Positions 31,635-45,262 of a stretch of DNA of 64,000 bases are shown piece after piece; position 1 is the stretch's first letter, and each line of letters opens with the position of its first letter. Origin of the DNA: Streptomyces diastatochromogenes (lineage in GTDB: Bacteria; Actinomycetota; Actinomycetes; Streptomycetales; Streptomycetaceae); NCBI GenBank assembly GCA_026913215.1, contig JAPTYK010000001.1, forward strand, positions 434,001-498,000. The letters are read 5' to 3'. A program made the translations under genes and the position numbers. Under the pieces are notes generated by a model. The model saw only the letters and a list, made by a program, of their open reading frames with translations, searched no databases and was not told the origin of the DNA.

Positions 31635-32741
31635 TGGGTGCTCCGTCCGGCGATGCGGTTGATGCGGTCGACGGCCTTCTCGAAGCCGCGGGTGAGCTCG
31701 TCGACGACCTGCTGGACGCTGCGCTCGGAGTTCATCCGGCCGACGATCTGTCCGACGGGCGTGCCGAGCAGCGGCTCGACCTCGTACTTCTGGATGCGGG
31801 AGACGGCCTCGGCGACCAGGAGTCCCTGGAGCGGCATGGGAGCGCCCGGGCCCCGCCGGGTCGTCCCAGGCGTCGGTCCACTCGGTGCGGAGCTGCCGGG
31901 CGGGCTTGCCGGTGAGGGCGCGGGAGCGGACCGTGTCGCCGGATCCGGCGGCGAGGAGCTTGGCGGTGAGGGCGCGGGAGTGCAGCTCGGCCTCGGTGGT
32001 GGTGAGCCAGATCGAGCCGAGCCAGACGCCCTGGGCGCCGAGGGCCAGTCCGGCGGCGATCTGCTCGCCGCTGCCGATGCCGCCGGCGGCGAGCACGGGC
32101 AGCGGGGAGACCGCGTCGACGACCTCGGGGGTGAGGACCATGGAGGCGATCTCGCCGGTGTGGCCGCCCGCCTCGTACCCCTGGGCGACGACGATGTCGA
32201 TGCCCGCGTCGGCGTGGTGGCGGGCGTGGCGGGCGCTGCCGGCGAGGGCGGCGACGAGGACGCCGTGCTCGTGGGCGCGGGCGACGACGTCGGGCGGCGG
32301 GGAGCCGAGGGCGTTGGCGAGGAGCTTGATCGGGTAGTCGAAGGCCACGTCGAGCTGGCTGCGGGCGACCTGCTCCATCCAGCCGGTGATCCGCCAGCCG
32401 GAGGCCTCGCCCTCGGCCAGTTCGGGCACGCCGTGCTTGGCCAGGGTGGCACGGACGAACGCCCGGTGCTCCTCGGGGATCATGGCCTCGATCTCGGCCT
32501 CGCCGACCCCTTCGACCGCCTTCTTCGCGGGCATCACGACGTCGAGGCCGTAGGGCAGGCCGTCGGTGTGCTCCTGCATCCAGTCGAGGTCCCGGGCGAG
32601 GTCGTCGGGCGCGGTGTAGCGGACCGCTCCGAGGACGCCGAACCCGCCGGCTCTGGTGAGTGCGGCGGCCACCGCGGGGAAGGGCGTGAAGCCGAAGATG
32701 GCGTGCTCGATCCCCAGTGTGCGACTCAGCTCCGTCTCCAT
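31631..32741 (-). CDS. Nitronate monooxygenase-family FMN oxidoreductase, frameshifted
   Basis: About 370 residues of TIM-barrel 2-nitropropane dioxygenase type. It starts METELSRTLGIEHAIFGFTP, and shows GGFGVLGAVRYT, the phosphate-binding VAQGYEAGGHTGEIASMVL, and VLAAGGIGSGEQIAAGLALGAQGVWLGS. Two bases appear lost near 31850; the end reads NSERSVQQVVDELTRGFEKA. Many members oxidise nitronates, but relatives within acyl-CoA and sterol catabolic clusters are NAD(P)H-dependent flavin reductases or dehydrogenases of CoA intermediates. The tight coupling to an acyl-CoA synthetase favours the latter. It is the first gene of the operon. Confidence 0.85.
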
Positions 32742-32784
32742 GGGCGGCAGGATGCCGCAGCGGCGCGGCGGAGGGAAGAGGTTT

Positions 32785-32801
32785 TCTGACGCAACGTCAG
32801 A
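32785..32801. promoter_or_regulatory. Palindromic operator TCTGAC-N5-GTCAGA, copy 2
   Basis: The site lies 44 bases before the nitronate monooxygenase start. Arms and flanks (GTTTTCTGAC and GTCAGATTCTT) are identical to copy 1 at 13756-13772; only the 5-base spacer differs (GCAAC against ACTCA). Confidence 0.7.
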
Positions 32802-32969
32802 TTCTTTGGGGCCGGTGCGCACGGGTGCGTGCGAGTGCGTGCCGGTGCGCCGGTGTTCCACCGCGGCGGCCGGTGGGAGAGGGTGGGCACGTCGGAGGAA
32901 GCGAGACGGGACGGCGGCCGGGCCGCCGCGCGCGCGGGTGGCGGGGCGCCGGCCCTCGGAGGTGCGCTG

Positions 32970-34719
32970 GTGAGGGATGCGGTGCCGGGAGCGGCTGCGG
33001 CTGCGGCTGCGGCTGCGGCTGCGGCTGCGGCTGCGGCTGCGGCTGCGGCTGCGGCTGCGGAGGGTCCGTGGCCGGGGCGGGGTCGGCCGCGCGGCGGACC
33101 ACGCTGCGGCGGGGGTCGGCGGAGCGGGCCGGGCTGCTCGCGTCGCACCTGGACGGGCTGGTCGCCGAGGCCGAGCGCTTCCTCGCGCCCTCCCCACGCA
33201 CCCCTGGTACGCGGGCGCCGTGCTCCTCGCCGGGCGGGGCGGGACCGTCGCCCTGCACCGGGCGATCGGCTCGGCCGTGCGGTACGCGGCGTACGACGAG
33301 AAGACCGACAGCGGTGTCGAGCTGCCGCCCGAGCGGCACATCCCGATGACCGAGGACACGGTCTTCGACCTGGCGTCGGTCTCCAAGCTGTTCACCTCGA
33401 TCCTGGCCGTGCAGCAGATCGAGCGCGGAGCGCTCGGTCTGGAGGCGAAGGTCACCGCGTACCTGCCGGAGTTCGGCGGGGGCGGGAAGCGGGACGTCAC
33501 GGTACGGCAGCTGCTCACCCACACCTCCGGGTTCCGGCCCTGGATCCCGCTCCACCGGGAGCCGACGCGGGAGGGGAAGCTGCGGCTGCTGTGGGCCGAG
33601 GCCCCGGCGAGCCCGCCGGGGACCGCGTACCTCTACTCCGACCTCAACCTGATCTCGCTCCAGCTGGTCCTGGAGGAGATCACCGGTCTCGGTCTGGACA
33701 CCCTGCTCCACGACGAGATCACCGCTCCGCTCGGGATGCGCCGCACGCGTTTTCGTCCACCGCTCTCCTGGCGGCCGGAGATCGCCGCCACCGAGGACGC
33801 CCGGCCGCCCTGGTCCGACCTCGACCGGGGCATGGTGTGGGGCGAGGTCCACGACGAGAACGCCCACGGCCTCGGCGGAGTCGCGGGCCACGCCGGGATC
33901 TTCTCCCGCGCCTGGGACCTCGCGGTCCTGGCCCGCACCCTGCTCAACGGCGGCGCGTACGGCAAGGCCCGCATCCTCTCCCCGGCGTCGGTGGAGCTGA
34001 TGTTCACCGACTTCAACACCGCCTTCCCCGGCGACGCGCACGGCCTCGGCTTCGAGCTCCACCAGCCCTGGTACATGGGCGCCATGGCCACCCCCCGCAC
34101 GGCCGGGCACACCGGCTTCACCGGCACCAGCCTCGTCCTGGACCCGACGACCGACACGTTCCTGATCGTGCTCGGCAACTCCGTGCACCCGGTGCGCTCC
34201 TGGCGCTCCGGCTCCGCGCCGCGCGTCGCCACGGCGAACCGGCTGGCCAGGGCCGTGCCCGTACGGCCGGTCCGGGGCCACCGGGCCTGGTTCTCCGGCA
34301 TGGACAGCGGCTCCACCGGCACGCTCACCCTGCCGCCGGTGCCCGGGGCCGCCCGCCTGGAGTGCGCGCTGTGGTGGGACACCGGGCCGGGCGCCAACCG
34401 GGTCGCCCTGGAGGCCTCGGCCGACGGCGGCACGACCTGGCGGCCGGTGCCCTTCACCACCGACGGCCGCACCGGGCATCCGACGGGCACCCTCGGCGGC
34501 TGGTCCGGCCGCGTCTGGCACCCCGTGTCCGCGGCGCTGCCCGAGGCGCACGCCCTCCTGCGCTGGCGGTACACCACGGATCGGCGGTACGTGGGACGGG
34601 GCGTGTACGTCGACGGGCTGCGGCTGCTCGACGGGGCCGGGGCGGCGGTGTTCGACGAGGCGCGGCCGGCGGACCGAGCGCGCGTCGAGGCCATCGGCTG
34701 GACCAGGTCGGCCGATTGA
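32970..34719 (+). CDS. Secreted serine hydrolase (class C beta-lactamase fold) with beta-sandwich tail, frameshifted
   Basis: About 583 residues. GTG 32970 follows GGAGG by 7 bases and leads into MRDAVPGA and then a tract of about 24 Ala encoded by a GCGGCT hexamer repeat. Single losses near the repeat (about 33060) and near 33195 then place GLLASHLDGLVAEAERFLAP and HPWYAGAVLLAGRGG in frame. The catalytic SxxK is DLASVSKLFTS, the second element is YSDLNLISLQ (usually YxN), and the third is AGHTGFTGTSLV in place of KTG. The C-terminal 150 residues form a beta-sandwich (LECALWWDTGPGANRVALEA, RYVGRGVYVDGLRLL). It may be an esterase or peptidase rather than a resistance enzyme. The N-terminal structure is uncertain. 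Confidence 0.8.
32991..33060 (+). repeat. GCGGCT hexanucleotide tandem repeat (about 11.7 copies)
   Basis: Seventy bases of perfect GCGGCT repeats lie at codons 8-31 of the serine hydrolase gene. In the frame of the GTG start they code for poly-Ala; the other two frames give Leu-Arg or Cys-Gly repeats. Copy-number change would alter the length of the Ala tract without shifting the frame. Confidence 0.95.
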
Positions 34720-34937
34720 TTCCGAGCTGACGAACCGTCGGGGCGGACCGCGCCCTGATGATCACATGAGGTAGCGTCCCGCCCGGAGATCTCACCGGGG
34801 ATGGGACGAACGCCGAGGCGAGCGTCTGTCGCGTCGCCCGTTCGCGGTGCCTTCCCGTGCGCGGGGCCGCCGCGACCGGTCCGCCGGCGAACGCGGCACA
34901 ACCGCTTCCCGGCCCGGCCGCCCCGCCGTCCGTCGCC

Positions 34938-35014
34938 CTCGCCCTCGCCCTCGCTCTCGCCCTCGTTCTCGTTCTCGTTCTCGTTCTCGTTCTCGTTCTC
35001 GTTCTCGTTCTCGT
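34938..35014 (+). repeat. CTCGYY hexanucleotide tandem repeat in the sialidase leader
   Basis: The intergenic region 34720-35029 (310 bases) holds this array: four CTCGCC/CTCGCT units, then eight perfect CTCGTT units and a partial one. It ends immediately before the ribosome site AAGAGG (35015-35020) of the sialidase gene, so it makes up the 3' part of the untranslated leader. Upstream of it I see no gene. Confidence 0.95.
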
Positions 35015-35029
35015 AAGAGGTGTCCCTGC

Positions 35030-37019
35030 ATGGTGTCCCTGTCCGAGCGCCGTCCGCCCGGCGCTCGCCGCTTCGCGCTGTCCGCGTGGTTCTGCGCGCT
35101 CTCCCTCGCCGTCCTGGCCGCGGTCGTCCTCGCGGTCACGCCGCAGTCGCCCGCCCTCGCGTCGACGACGGCCGCGGCCACCGCGCCCGAGGTCGCGAAG
35201 ACGGTGTCCACCGTGCCGTTCAAGGCGCGGGAGAACTACTACTGCACCCGCATCCCCGCCGTCGTCACCAGCGGGACGGGGGTCCTCCTCGCCTTCGCCG
35301 AGGGCCGCACCCGGCTGGACTCGACCGGCTGCCACGACGTCGGCGACAACGACCTCGTGCTCAGGAGGTCCTTCGACGGGGCGCGACCTGGCAGCCCTCC
35401 AGGTCGTCGTCGGCGGCTCCGACGAGCTCGCCCACGGCAACCCCGCGCCGGTCGTGGACGCGGTGACCGGCCGGATCACGCTCCTGTACTCCAGCAGCGA
35501 CTGGAACCACGACGCGGCCAGGCCGAGCCGCACCGGGTACGCGCGCACGGTCCACGCCGTCCACAGCATGGACGGCGGCGCGACCTGGTCCGCGAGCGTG
35601 CCGCAGCCGCAGCTCAAGGCCGCGGGCTGGGGCTGGGTCTCCACCGGCCCCGGCCACGGCATCCAGCTCGCCCGCGGCCCGCACCACGGCCGGCTGATCG
35701 TCCCCGGCGACCACACGGCCGGCGGTGACACGACCGCGGGCGCCCAGCTGTACATCAGCGACGACGGCGGCCTCACCTGGACCCTCGGCGCCGTCTCCGA
35801 GGCGAGCAAGACCGGCGCCTACCCCGCGGAGCCGACGGTCGCCGAGACCGTCGACGGCAACGTCTACGTCAACGCCCGCAACTCCGCGCCCACGCACTGC
35901 CAGACCAACGAGCACCGCCTGGAGGCCCTCGGCACCGACGGCGGCGGATCCTTCGCCGGACCCTTCACCCAGGTGGCCAACCTGGACACCTCCCCGGTCT
36001 TCGGCTCGCTGCTCCGGCTGCACGCCGTGGACCAGGACGGAAAGCCCAACCGACTGCTGTACTCGGGCGCCTCCCGCCTCGGCCCGAGCGCGCTGGAGGA
36101 CCGGCGGGAGCTGGCCGTCCGCTCCTCGTACGACGAGGGGAAGACCTGGAAGACCGTCGGCACCCTGGTCTCGGCGGGCCGTACCGGCTACTCCGATCTG
36201 ACGGTGCTGCCGAACGGCTCCGTCGGCATCGCGTACGAGACGGCCGGCAACATCCCGCACGGCAACGTCGCCTTCGCCGCCTTCACCGAACAGGCCATGA
36301 ACGGCGCCGAGACGGAGCTGCGCCGCCCGCGCACCTCCGACACGCACGTCAAGGCACCCGGCGAGGCCGGGAACCACGCCGTCGTCCACGGTGGCGCGCA
36401 GCTGGGAACGCGGCTCGGCGGCGTCGCCATGGAGTTCGACGGCGTGGACGACTACCTGCGCCTCGTCTGCTCGCCGACCCTGCGGGTCGAGGACAGGGAC
36501 TTCACCGTCACGGCCTGGTTCAAGCACTCCGCCACGACCGGAACGCAGCCGATCGTCTGGGCCTACGGCATGACGGGCCGGCACTTCTCGGTGCGGGCCG
36601 AACCCGGGAACGGCGTCCTGCGCGGCACCGTCGGCACGGACATCGGCACCACCGAGGTGACGCTCCCCTCCGCGTACAACGACGGCCAGTGGCACCACGT
36701 CGTGTTCACGCGCCAGGACCTCACCCTCCGCCTCGCCGTGGACGGGGCCCCCGCGGCCACCGCGACCATGCCGGCCGGGGCCTCGGCCAGCGAGCGGAAC
36801 CTCACCCCGCCGGCCGAGTTCAACATCCACATCGGTGCCCGGCCCGACTTCCCCAGCCAGCCGGCCGGGGTCGCCCAGCTCTTCCGCGGCACCCTGGACG
36901 ACGTGCGGCTCTTCACCACCGCCCTCACCGACGCCGAGGCGGCCGACGTGAAGGCCGGCTCCCTCGCCGTGGCCACGGACAAGGAGAAGCTCCGGCTCGG
37001 CTTCTCCAGCATCTGGTAG
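35030..37019 (+). CDS. Secreted exo-alpha-sialidase with LamG-type C-terminal domain, frameshifted
   Basis: About 663 residues from ATG 35030 (AAGAGG upstream). The signal peptide is basic RRPPGARRF followed by ALSAWFCALSLAVLAAVVLA. The sialidase beta-propeller has the Arg motif YYCTRIPAVV (FRIP-like), the catalytic region TRLDSTGCHDVGDNDLVLRR, and Asp-box repeats SMDGGATW, SDDGGLTW and SYDEGKTW. Residues from about 450 form a concanavalin-like LamG module (MEFDGVDDYLRL, FTVTAWFKHS, WHHVVFTRQDLTLRLAVDG). Two one-base losses at about 35380 and 35398 hide GATWQPLQVVV. It should release terminal sialic acids outside the cell. Confidence 0.9.
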
Positions 37020-37065
37020 GGGCGGCCCCGGCCGCCGTCCGGTGGAGGGCGGCCCGGCCCGCGGA

Positions 37066-37838
37066 TCAGGCCGCCTCGGCGTACAGCTCCTCGATCAGCC
37101 GGGCGACGTGCTCCGGCTCCCGCAGCGTCGGGTAGTGGTCGGAGGCGGCCAACCGGACGAGACGGCAGCCCGGGATCCGGTCGGCCATCTCCTCGTTGCA
37201 GCGCACGACCACCGGCCGGTCCTGCTCGCCCAGCGCGAGCAGGGTCGGCACGGAGATCTCCCCGAGCCGGTCGAAGGCGGGCGGGCCCGTGAGCTGCCGG
37301 CCGAAGTTGCTGAGCCAGGCGGGCAGCACCGCCCGGCAGTACCGCGCCGCGACCGGGTCGGACTCGGGGCCCCCGCCGGCCTTCCCCCACTCGGCGAGGC
37401 CGAGCCGGACGATGCCCTCCACGTCACCGGCCTCGGCCAGCGGCCCGAGGCGCTCGAAGAACTCGCCCGCGTCCAGCCCCTCGTACCCCGACACACCGGG
37501 AACGAAGAGGGCCAGGCCCGCCACCCGCTCGGGAGCCTCCAGGGCGAAGTCGACCGACGTGGCCCCGCCCATGCTGGAGCCCACCAGGACCGCCCGCTCG
37601 ATCGCGAAGCGGTCGAGGACCTCGGCCAGATCGCGGACCGGGGAGTACGCGGCGGTGGGCGCGGGCGAGCGTCCGTAGCCGCGCACGTCGTAGCGGATCA
37701 CCCGGCGCCGCGCGAGGAGCGGTGGCAGGACCGGGTCCCACACCGTGGAGTCCCCGACGCCGGGATGCAGCAGGACCAGCGGCAGGCCCTCCCCTCCCGT
37801 GTCGTCCGCCCAGACTTCGCCGTCCTGACAGGGATCAT
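37066..37838 (-). CDS. Alpha/beta-fold hydrolase, frameshifted at the start
   Basis: About 257 residues. ATG 37838 begins MIPVRDGEVWADDTGGEG once a lost G near 37826 is restored. The fold shows VLLHPGVGDSTVWDPVL (oxyanion), RYDVRGYGRSPAP, the nucleophile elbow VLVGSSMGGATSVDFA and the late His in LAASDHYPTLREPE. The enzyme resembles lactonase/esterase or enol-lactone hydrolase types; the substrate is unknown. It lies 79 bases downstream of the LysR gene on the same strand and may be its target. Confidence 0.83.
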
Positions 37839-37917
37839 GGTTTCCACGGCCCCAGTCTGGTGGGGCGTACGGGAACTCCGCCAGTACGCCTCCGGAGTTC
37901 GGCCGGCGGGAAGCCCG

Positions 37918-38823
37918 TCAGGCGCCGTTTTCGGACGCCGCGCGCAGGGCGGTCAGGACGGGGGCGATGAGGGGGTGGTCCTCCGCTCCGCGCCGGACGG
38001 CGGCGAAGACCCGGCGGGTCGGGGCGACGCCCTCGATCGGGCGGACCTCCACGCCGCCGAGCTCCATCCCGCGCAGGGCCGAACGCGGCACGAGCGCCAC
38101 GCCGGCGGACGCCGCCGCGAGGGCGACGACGGCGCGGAAGTCGTCGGAGGAGTGCTCCGGGTTCAGGGCGAACCCGGCGTACTCGCAGGCCAGGACGGTC
38201 ACGTCATGGCAGGGGTTGCCCTCGGACTGGCCGATCCAGGTGTCCTTGGCGAGGTCCGCGAGCGCCACCCGGTCGCCGGCCGCCAGGGCATGGCCGGGCG
38301 GCAGGACCGCGTCGAACGGCTCGGCGTAGAGCGGGACGCGGGTGAGCCGGGCGTCGTCCTCGCCGGGCGCGCCCCGGTACTCGACCGCGACGGCCACGTC
38401 GACCTGCCGGTCCAGGACCATGAGGAGGCTCTCGTCGCCCTCCGCGTCCCGGACCCGGACCCGGATGCCGGGCGCGGTGCGGGCGAGGGCCGTGATGGCG
38501 GGGGCCACGACGAGCCCGATGCCGGTGGCGAAGGCGGCGACCGTGACCGTGCCGGCCTCGCCCGAGCCGTAGGCGGCGAGCTCGGCCTCGGCGCGCTCCA
38601 GCTGCGCGAGCACGGCGTTGGCGTGGCTGAGGAGGATCTCCCCGGCCGGGGTGAGGCGCGCGCCGCGCGCTGCGGTCCACGAGCCGGTGGCCGGTCTCCT
38701 GCTCCAGGGCGGCGAGCTGCTGGGAGACGGCGGAGGGGTGAGATAGAGCGCGGCGGCCGCCGCCGTGACCGTGCGGTGGTCGGCCACCGCACGGAGGATG
38801 TGCAACCGCCGCGCTTCGATCAT
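37918..38823 (-). CDS. LysR-family transcriptional regulator
   Basis: About 302 residues. The N-terminal winged helix starts MIEARRLHILRAVADHRTVTAAAAALYLTP. The recognition helix is scrambled in the raw frame between about 38735 and 38665; a lost C plus a lost CG pair restores SAVSQQLAALEQETGHRLVD, so the outer frame is unchanged. The effector-binding domain follows (TVTVAAFATGIGLVVAPAIT, VAVAVEYRGA, GVALVPRSALRGMEL). LysR proteins respond to a small molecule and usually control a neighbouring gene. The alpha/beta hydrolase downstream is the nearest candidate. Confidence 0.85.
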   Translation of the reverse strand: MIEARRLHILRAVADHRTVTAAAAALYLTPPPSPSSSPPWSRRPATGSWTAARGARLTPAGEILLSHANAVLAQLERAEAELAAYGSGEAGTVTVAAFATGIGLVVAPAITALARTAPGIRVRVRDAEGDESLLMVLDRQVDVAVAVEYRGAPGEDDARLTRVPLYAEPFDAVLPPGHALAAGDRVALADLAKDTWIGQSEGNPCHDVTVLACEYAGFALNPEHSSDDFRAVVALAAASAGVALVPRSALRGMELGGVEVRPIEGVAPTRRVFAAVRRGAEDHPLIAPVLTALRAASENGA

Positions 38824-38861
38824 GCCCCCAGTGTCTCAGCCTGCGGACACGGGCCGGATCC

Positions 38862-40060
<1,199 letters not shown>

Positions 40061-40063
40061 GGG

Positions 40064-41098
40064 TCAGGCTCCCGTGGTCCAGTCGAGGATGATCTTGCCG
40101 CTCTTGCCGGAGGCCGCGTCGTCGAAGGCGGCCTCGAAGTCGGTGTGGGCGTAGCGGCCGGTGATGACCGGGCTGAGGTCGAGCCCGCCCTCCAGGAGCA
40201 CCGACATCGCGTACCAGGTCTCGAACATCTCGCGGCCGTAGATGCCCTTGACCGTGATCATGGAGGTGACGATCTTCGCCCAGTCGACGGCGAAGTCCTC
40301 GGCGGGCAGGCCGAGCATGGCGATCTTGCCGCCGTGGGTCATGTTGGCGATCATGTCGCGCATCGCGTGCGGGTTGCCGGACATCTCCAGGCCGACGTCG
40401 AAGCCCTCCTTGAGCCCGAGGGTGCGCTGGCCGTCGGCGATGGTCCGCTCGGCGACGTTGAGGGCGAGGGAGACGCCCGTCTTGCGTGCCAGGGCGAGGC
40501 GCTCCTCGCTGACGTCGGTGATGACGACGTTGCGGGCGCCGGCGTGCTTGGCGACGGCGGCGGCCATGATGCCGATGGGGCCCGCGCCGGTGACGAGGAC
40601 GTCCTCGCCGACGAGCGGGAAGGAGAGGGCCGTGTGCACGGCGTTGCCGAAGGGGTCGAAGATCGCGGCGACGTCGAGGTCGACGGGGACGCGGTGCACC
40701 CACACGTTGGAGGCGGGCAGCGCCACGTACTCGGCGAAGGCGCCGTCGCGGCCGACGCCGAGGCCGACGGTGGCGCGGCAGAGGTGGCGGCGGCCGGCCA
40801 GGCAGTTGCGGCACTTGCCGCAGACGAGGTGGCCCTCGCCGCTGACCAGGTCGCCGACCTCGATGTCGGCGACGTCACGGCCGACGGAGACGACCTCGCC
40901 GACGAACTCGTGGCCGATCGTCAGCGGCGTGGCGATCGTCTTCTGCGCCCAGCCGTCCCAGGAGCGGATGTGCAGGTCGGTCCCGCAGATACCGGTCCGC
41001 TTGACCTTGATGAGGACGTCTCCGGGGCCGGTCTCCGGCTCGGGCACGTCCGTGAGCCAGAGTCCCGGCTCCGCGTTCAGCTTGACCAGCGCCTTCAA
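40064..41098 (-). CDS. tdh: L-threonine 3-dehydrogenase
   Basis: 344 residues, intact, from TTG 41098 (GGAG 8 bases upstream). It is a zinc alcohol dehydrogenase-type enzyme: catalytic-zinc region [12 protein letters not shown] and [14 protein letters not shown], four structural-zinc cysteines in CGKCRNC and RRHLC, and the NAD-binding turn [21 protein letters not shown]. It oxidises L-threonine to 2-amino-3-oxobutyrate, which Kbl then cleaves. The 3-base gap makes tdh-kbl an operon for threonine breakdown to glycine and acetyl-CoA. Confidence 0.96.
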   Translation of the reverse strand: MKALVKLNAEPGLWLTDVPEPETGPGDVLIKVKRTGICGTDLHIRSWDGWAQKTIATPLTIGHEFVGEVVSVGRDVADIEVGDLVSGEGHLVCGKCRNCLAGRRHLCRATVGLGVGRDGAFAEYVALPASNVWVHRVPVDLDVAAIFDPFGNAVHTALSFPLVGEDVLVTGAGPIGIMAAAVAKHAGARNVVITDVSEERLALARKTGVSLALNVAERTIADGQRTLGLKEGFDVGLEMSGNPHAMRDMIANMTHGGKIAMLGLPAEDFAVDWAKIVTSMITVKGIYGREMFETWYAMSVLLEGGLDLSPVITGRYAHTDFEAAFDDAASGKSGKIILDWTTGA

Positions 41099-41330
41099 TG
41101 CAACGGCTCCCGACGTGCGTGTCCTGTGATGTGGGGGTGCGGGCACGGCTGTGTGCCCAAGATCCCTGGAAGAGAATCTTCCGTACGCGAGGCTTGCGGT
41201 CCATCGAGGATTTCTTAAGCGCGCTCGCAGATCAGCTTCACACCCCAGGCGGGGACGGGGCGACGCCAACGGGGCCGAACGGTTGTCCGCCCCCGCGACG
41301 CCGGGCCGCCACCGTCCCGACGCCGGGCCG

Positions 41331-42888
41331 CTACCGCCCCAGGGCCGCCATCGCCGCGTTGTGGCCCGGGATGCCGCTCACTCCCCGCCGCGGACGGCGC
41401 CCGCGCCGCACAGGAGGACGTTGGCGTGCCGGGTCTCGACGCCCCAGCGGCCGGTGTCCTCCGCCCCGTACGGGAAGGACAGGTCGCGGTGGAAGATGTG
41501 GCCGCCGGGCAGCCGCAGTTCGCGTTCGAGGTCGAGCGGGGTCTTCGCCTCGACGCAGGGGCGGCCCTCCGCGTCGAGGGCCAGGCAGTCGGCGATCGGT
41601 TCGTCCAGGTGGGCGTCGAGCTGGGCGAGGGTCGCGGCCAGGAGCTCGCGCGCGTGCCCTCGTTGTCGGCGGTGAACAGCCGGGCGGGGTGTGCAGGCCG
41701 AACAGGGTGAGCGTCTGGTGGCCCGTGGCGGCCAGTTCCGGGCCGAGGATCGTCGGGTCGGTGAGGGAGTGGCAGTAGATCTCGGACGGCGGGGCCGAGG
41801 GCAGGCGCCCGGCGGCGGCCTCGGCGTGGGCGGCGGCCAGCTGCCCGTACCCCTCGGCGATGTGGAAGGTGCCGGCGAAGGCCTCGCGCGGGTCCACCGT
41901 CCGGTCGCGGAGCCTCGGCAGCCGGGTCAGCAGCATGTTGACCTTCAGCTGGGCGCCCTCCGGGGCAGGCGGGGCGTCTCGCCGAGCAGGGCGGCGAGCT
42001 CCTGCGGGAGGCGTTGACGAGCACCTGGCCCGCTTCGACCGTGCCCTCGCCGTCCGCCGTGCGGTAGGTGATCGCGGCCCGCTGCCCGTCGGTCTCGATC
42101 CGGGTGACCTCGTGGCCGGTGAGGACGCGGGCCCCGGCGGCGCGGGCGGCGTCGGCGAGGGCGTCGGTGAGGGCGCCCATGCCGCCGACGGGCACGTCCC
42201 AGTCGCCGGTGCCGCCGCCGATGACGTGGTAGAGGAAGCAGCGGTTCTGGAGGAGCGTGGGGTCGTGGGCGTCGGCGAAGGTGCCGATGAGGGCGTCGGT
42301 GAGGACCACGCCCCGGACGAGGTCGTCGGCGAAGGTCTTCTCGACGGTGACGCCGAGGGGTTCCTCGAAGAGCATCCGCCAGGTGTCGGCGTCGTCCACG
42401 CGGGCGCGTAGCTCCGCGCGGGCGGGGAGGGGCTCGGTGAGGGTGGGGAAGATCCGGCGTGCGGCCTCCCCGGTGCGCGCGTAGAAGCCCCGCCAGGCCT
42501 CGTACGCCCGGTTGGAGCCGGTGAGCGCGGCGAAGGAGGCCCGGGTGCGGTCGGGTCCGCCGCCGACGAGCAGACCCCCGTCGCCCTTCGGGGTGTACGA
42601 GGAGACGGACCGCTTCCGCACCGCGAACCGCAGCCCGAGCTCCCGCACGATCTTCTCCGGGAGCAGCGAGACCAGGTACGAGTACCGGGAGAGCCGGGCG
42701 TCGACCCCGGCGAACGGCCGCGTCGACACCGCCGCCCCGCCGGTGGTGCCGAGCCGCTCCAGGACGAGGACGCCGCGTCCGGCACGAGCCAGATAGGCGG
42801 CGGCGACGAGGCCGTTGTGCCCGCCTCCGACGACGACGGCGTCGTACGCGAGGGCTGTGGCGGGGGCGTGGGGTCGGTCATGGCTCAT
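41331..42888 (-). CDS. FAD-dependent oxidoreductase of the carotenoid-desaturase/PYROXD2 type, frameshifted
   Basis: About 520 residues. It opens with the dinucleotide-binding motif [23 protein letters not shown] and the FAD segment [18 protein letters not shown], then [19 protein letters not shown]. The C-terminus closes with [26 protein letters not shown], the FAD-contacting end of this family. Frame changes near 42015-41965, 41690-41660 and 41570-41430 fit base losses. Despite the resemblance to phytoene desaturase there is no carotenoid gene nearby, and the substrate is unknown. Start ATG 42888 is preferred over ATG 42881 because it is in the correct frame. Confidence 0.82.
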
Positions 42889-43046
42889 GCTCACACGCGC
42901 CCGCGTGCCGGGGAACCCGCCGTCATGCGCCGTGATCACGGCGTGCCGGGCCCGGGGACCCTGCTGAACGCGCCCCGGAGGAAGAGCGGCCGCGCCCGCT
43001 CCCCCACGCCGGGAACGGCTGAGCGCCCTGCGGAACCCGGCGGCCG

Positions 43047-45243
<2,197 letters not shown>

Positions 45244-45262
<19 letters not shown>

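Noticed and set aside
32991..33060. Hexamer array as a CRISPR or prophage-related repeat
   Set aside because: Period is 6 bases with no spacers; it is a simple microsatellite in a coding region.
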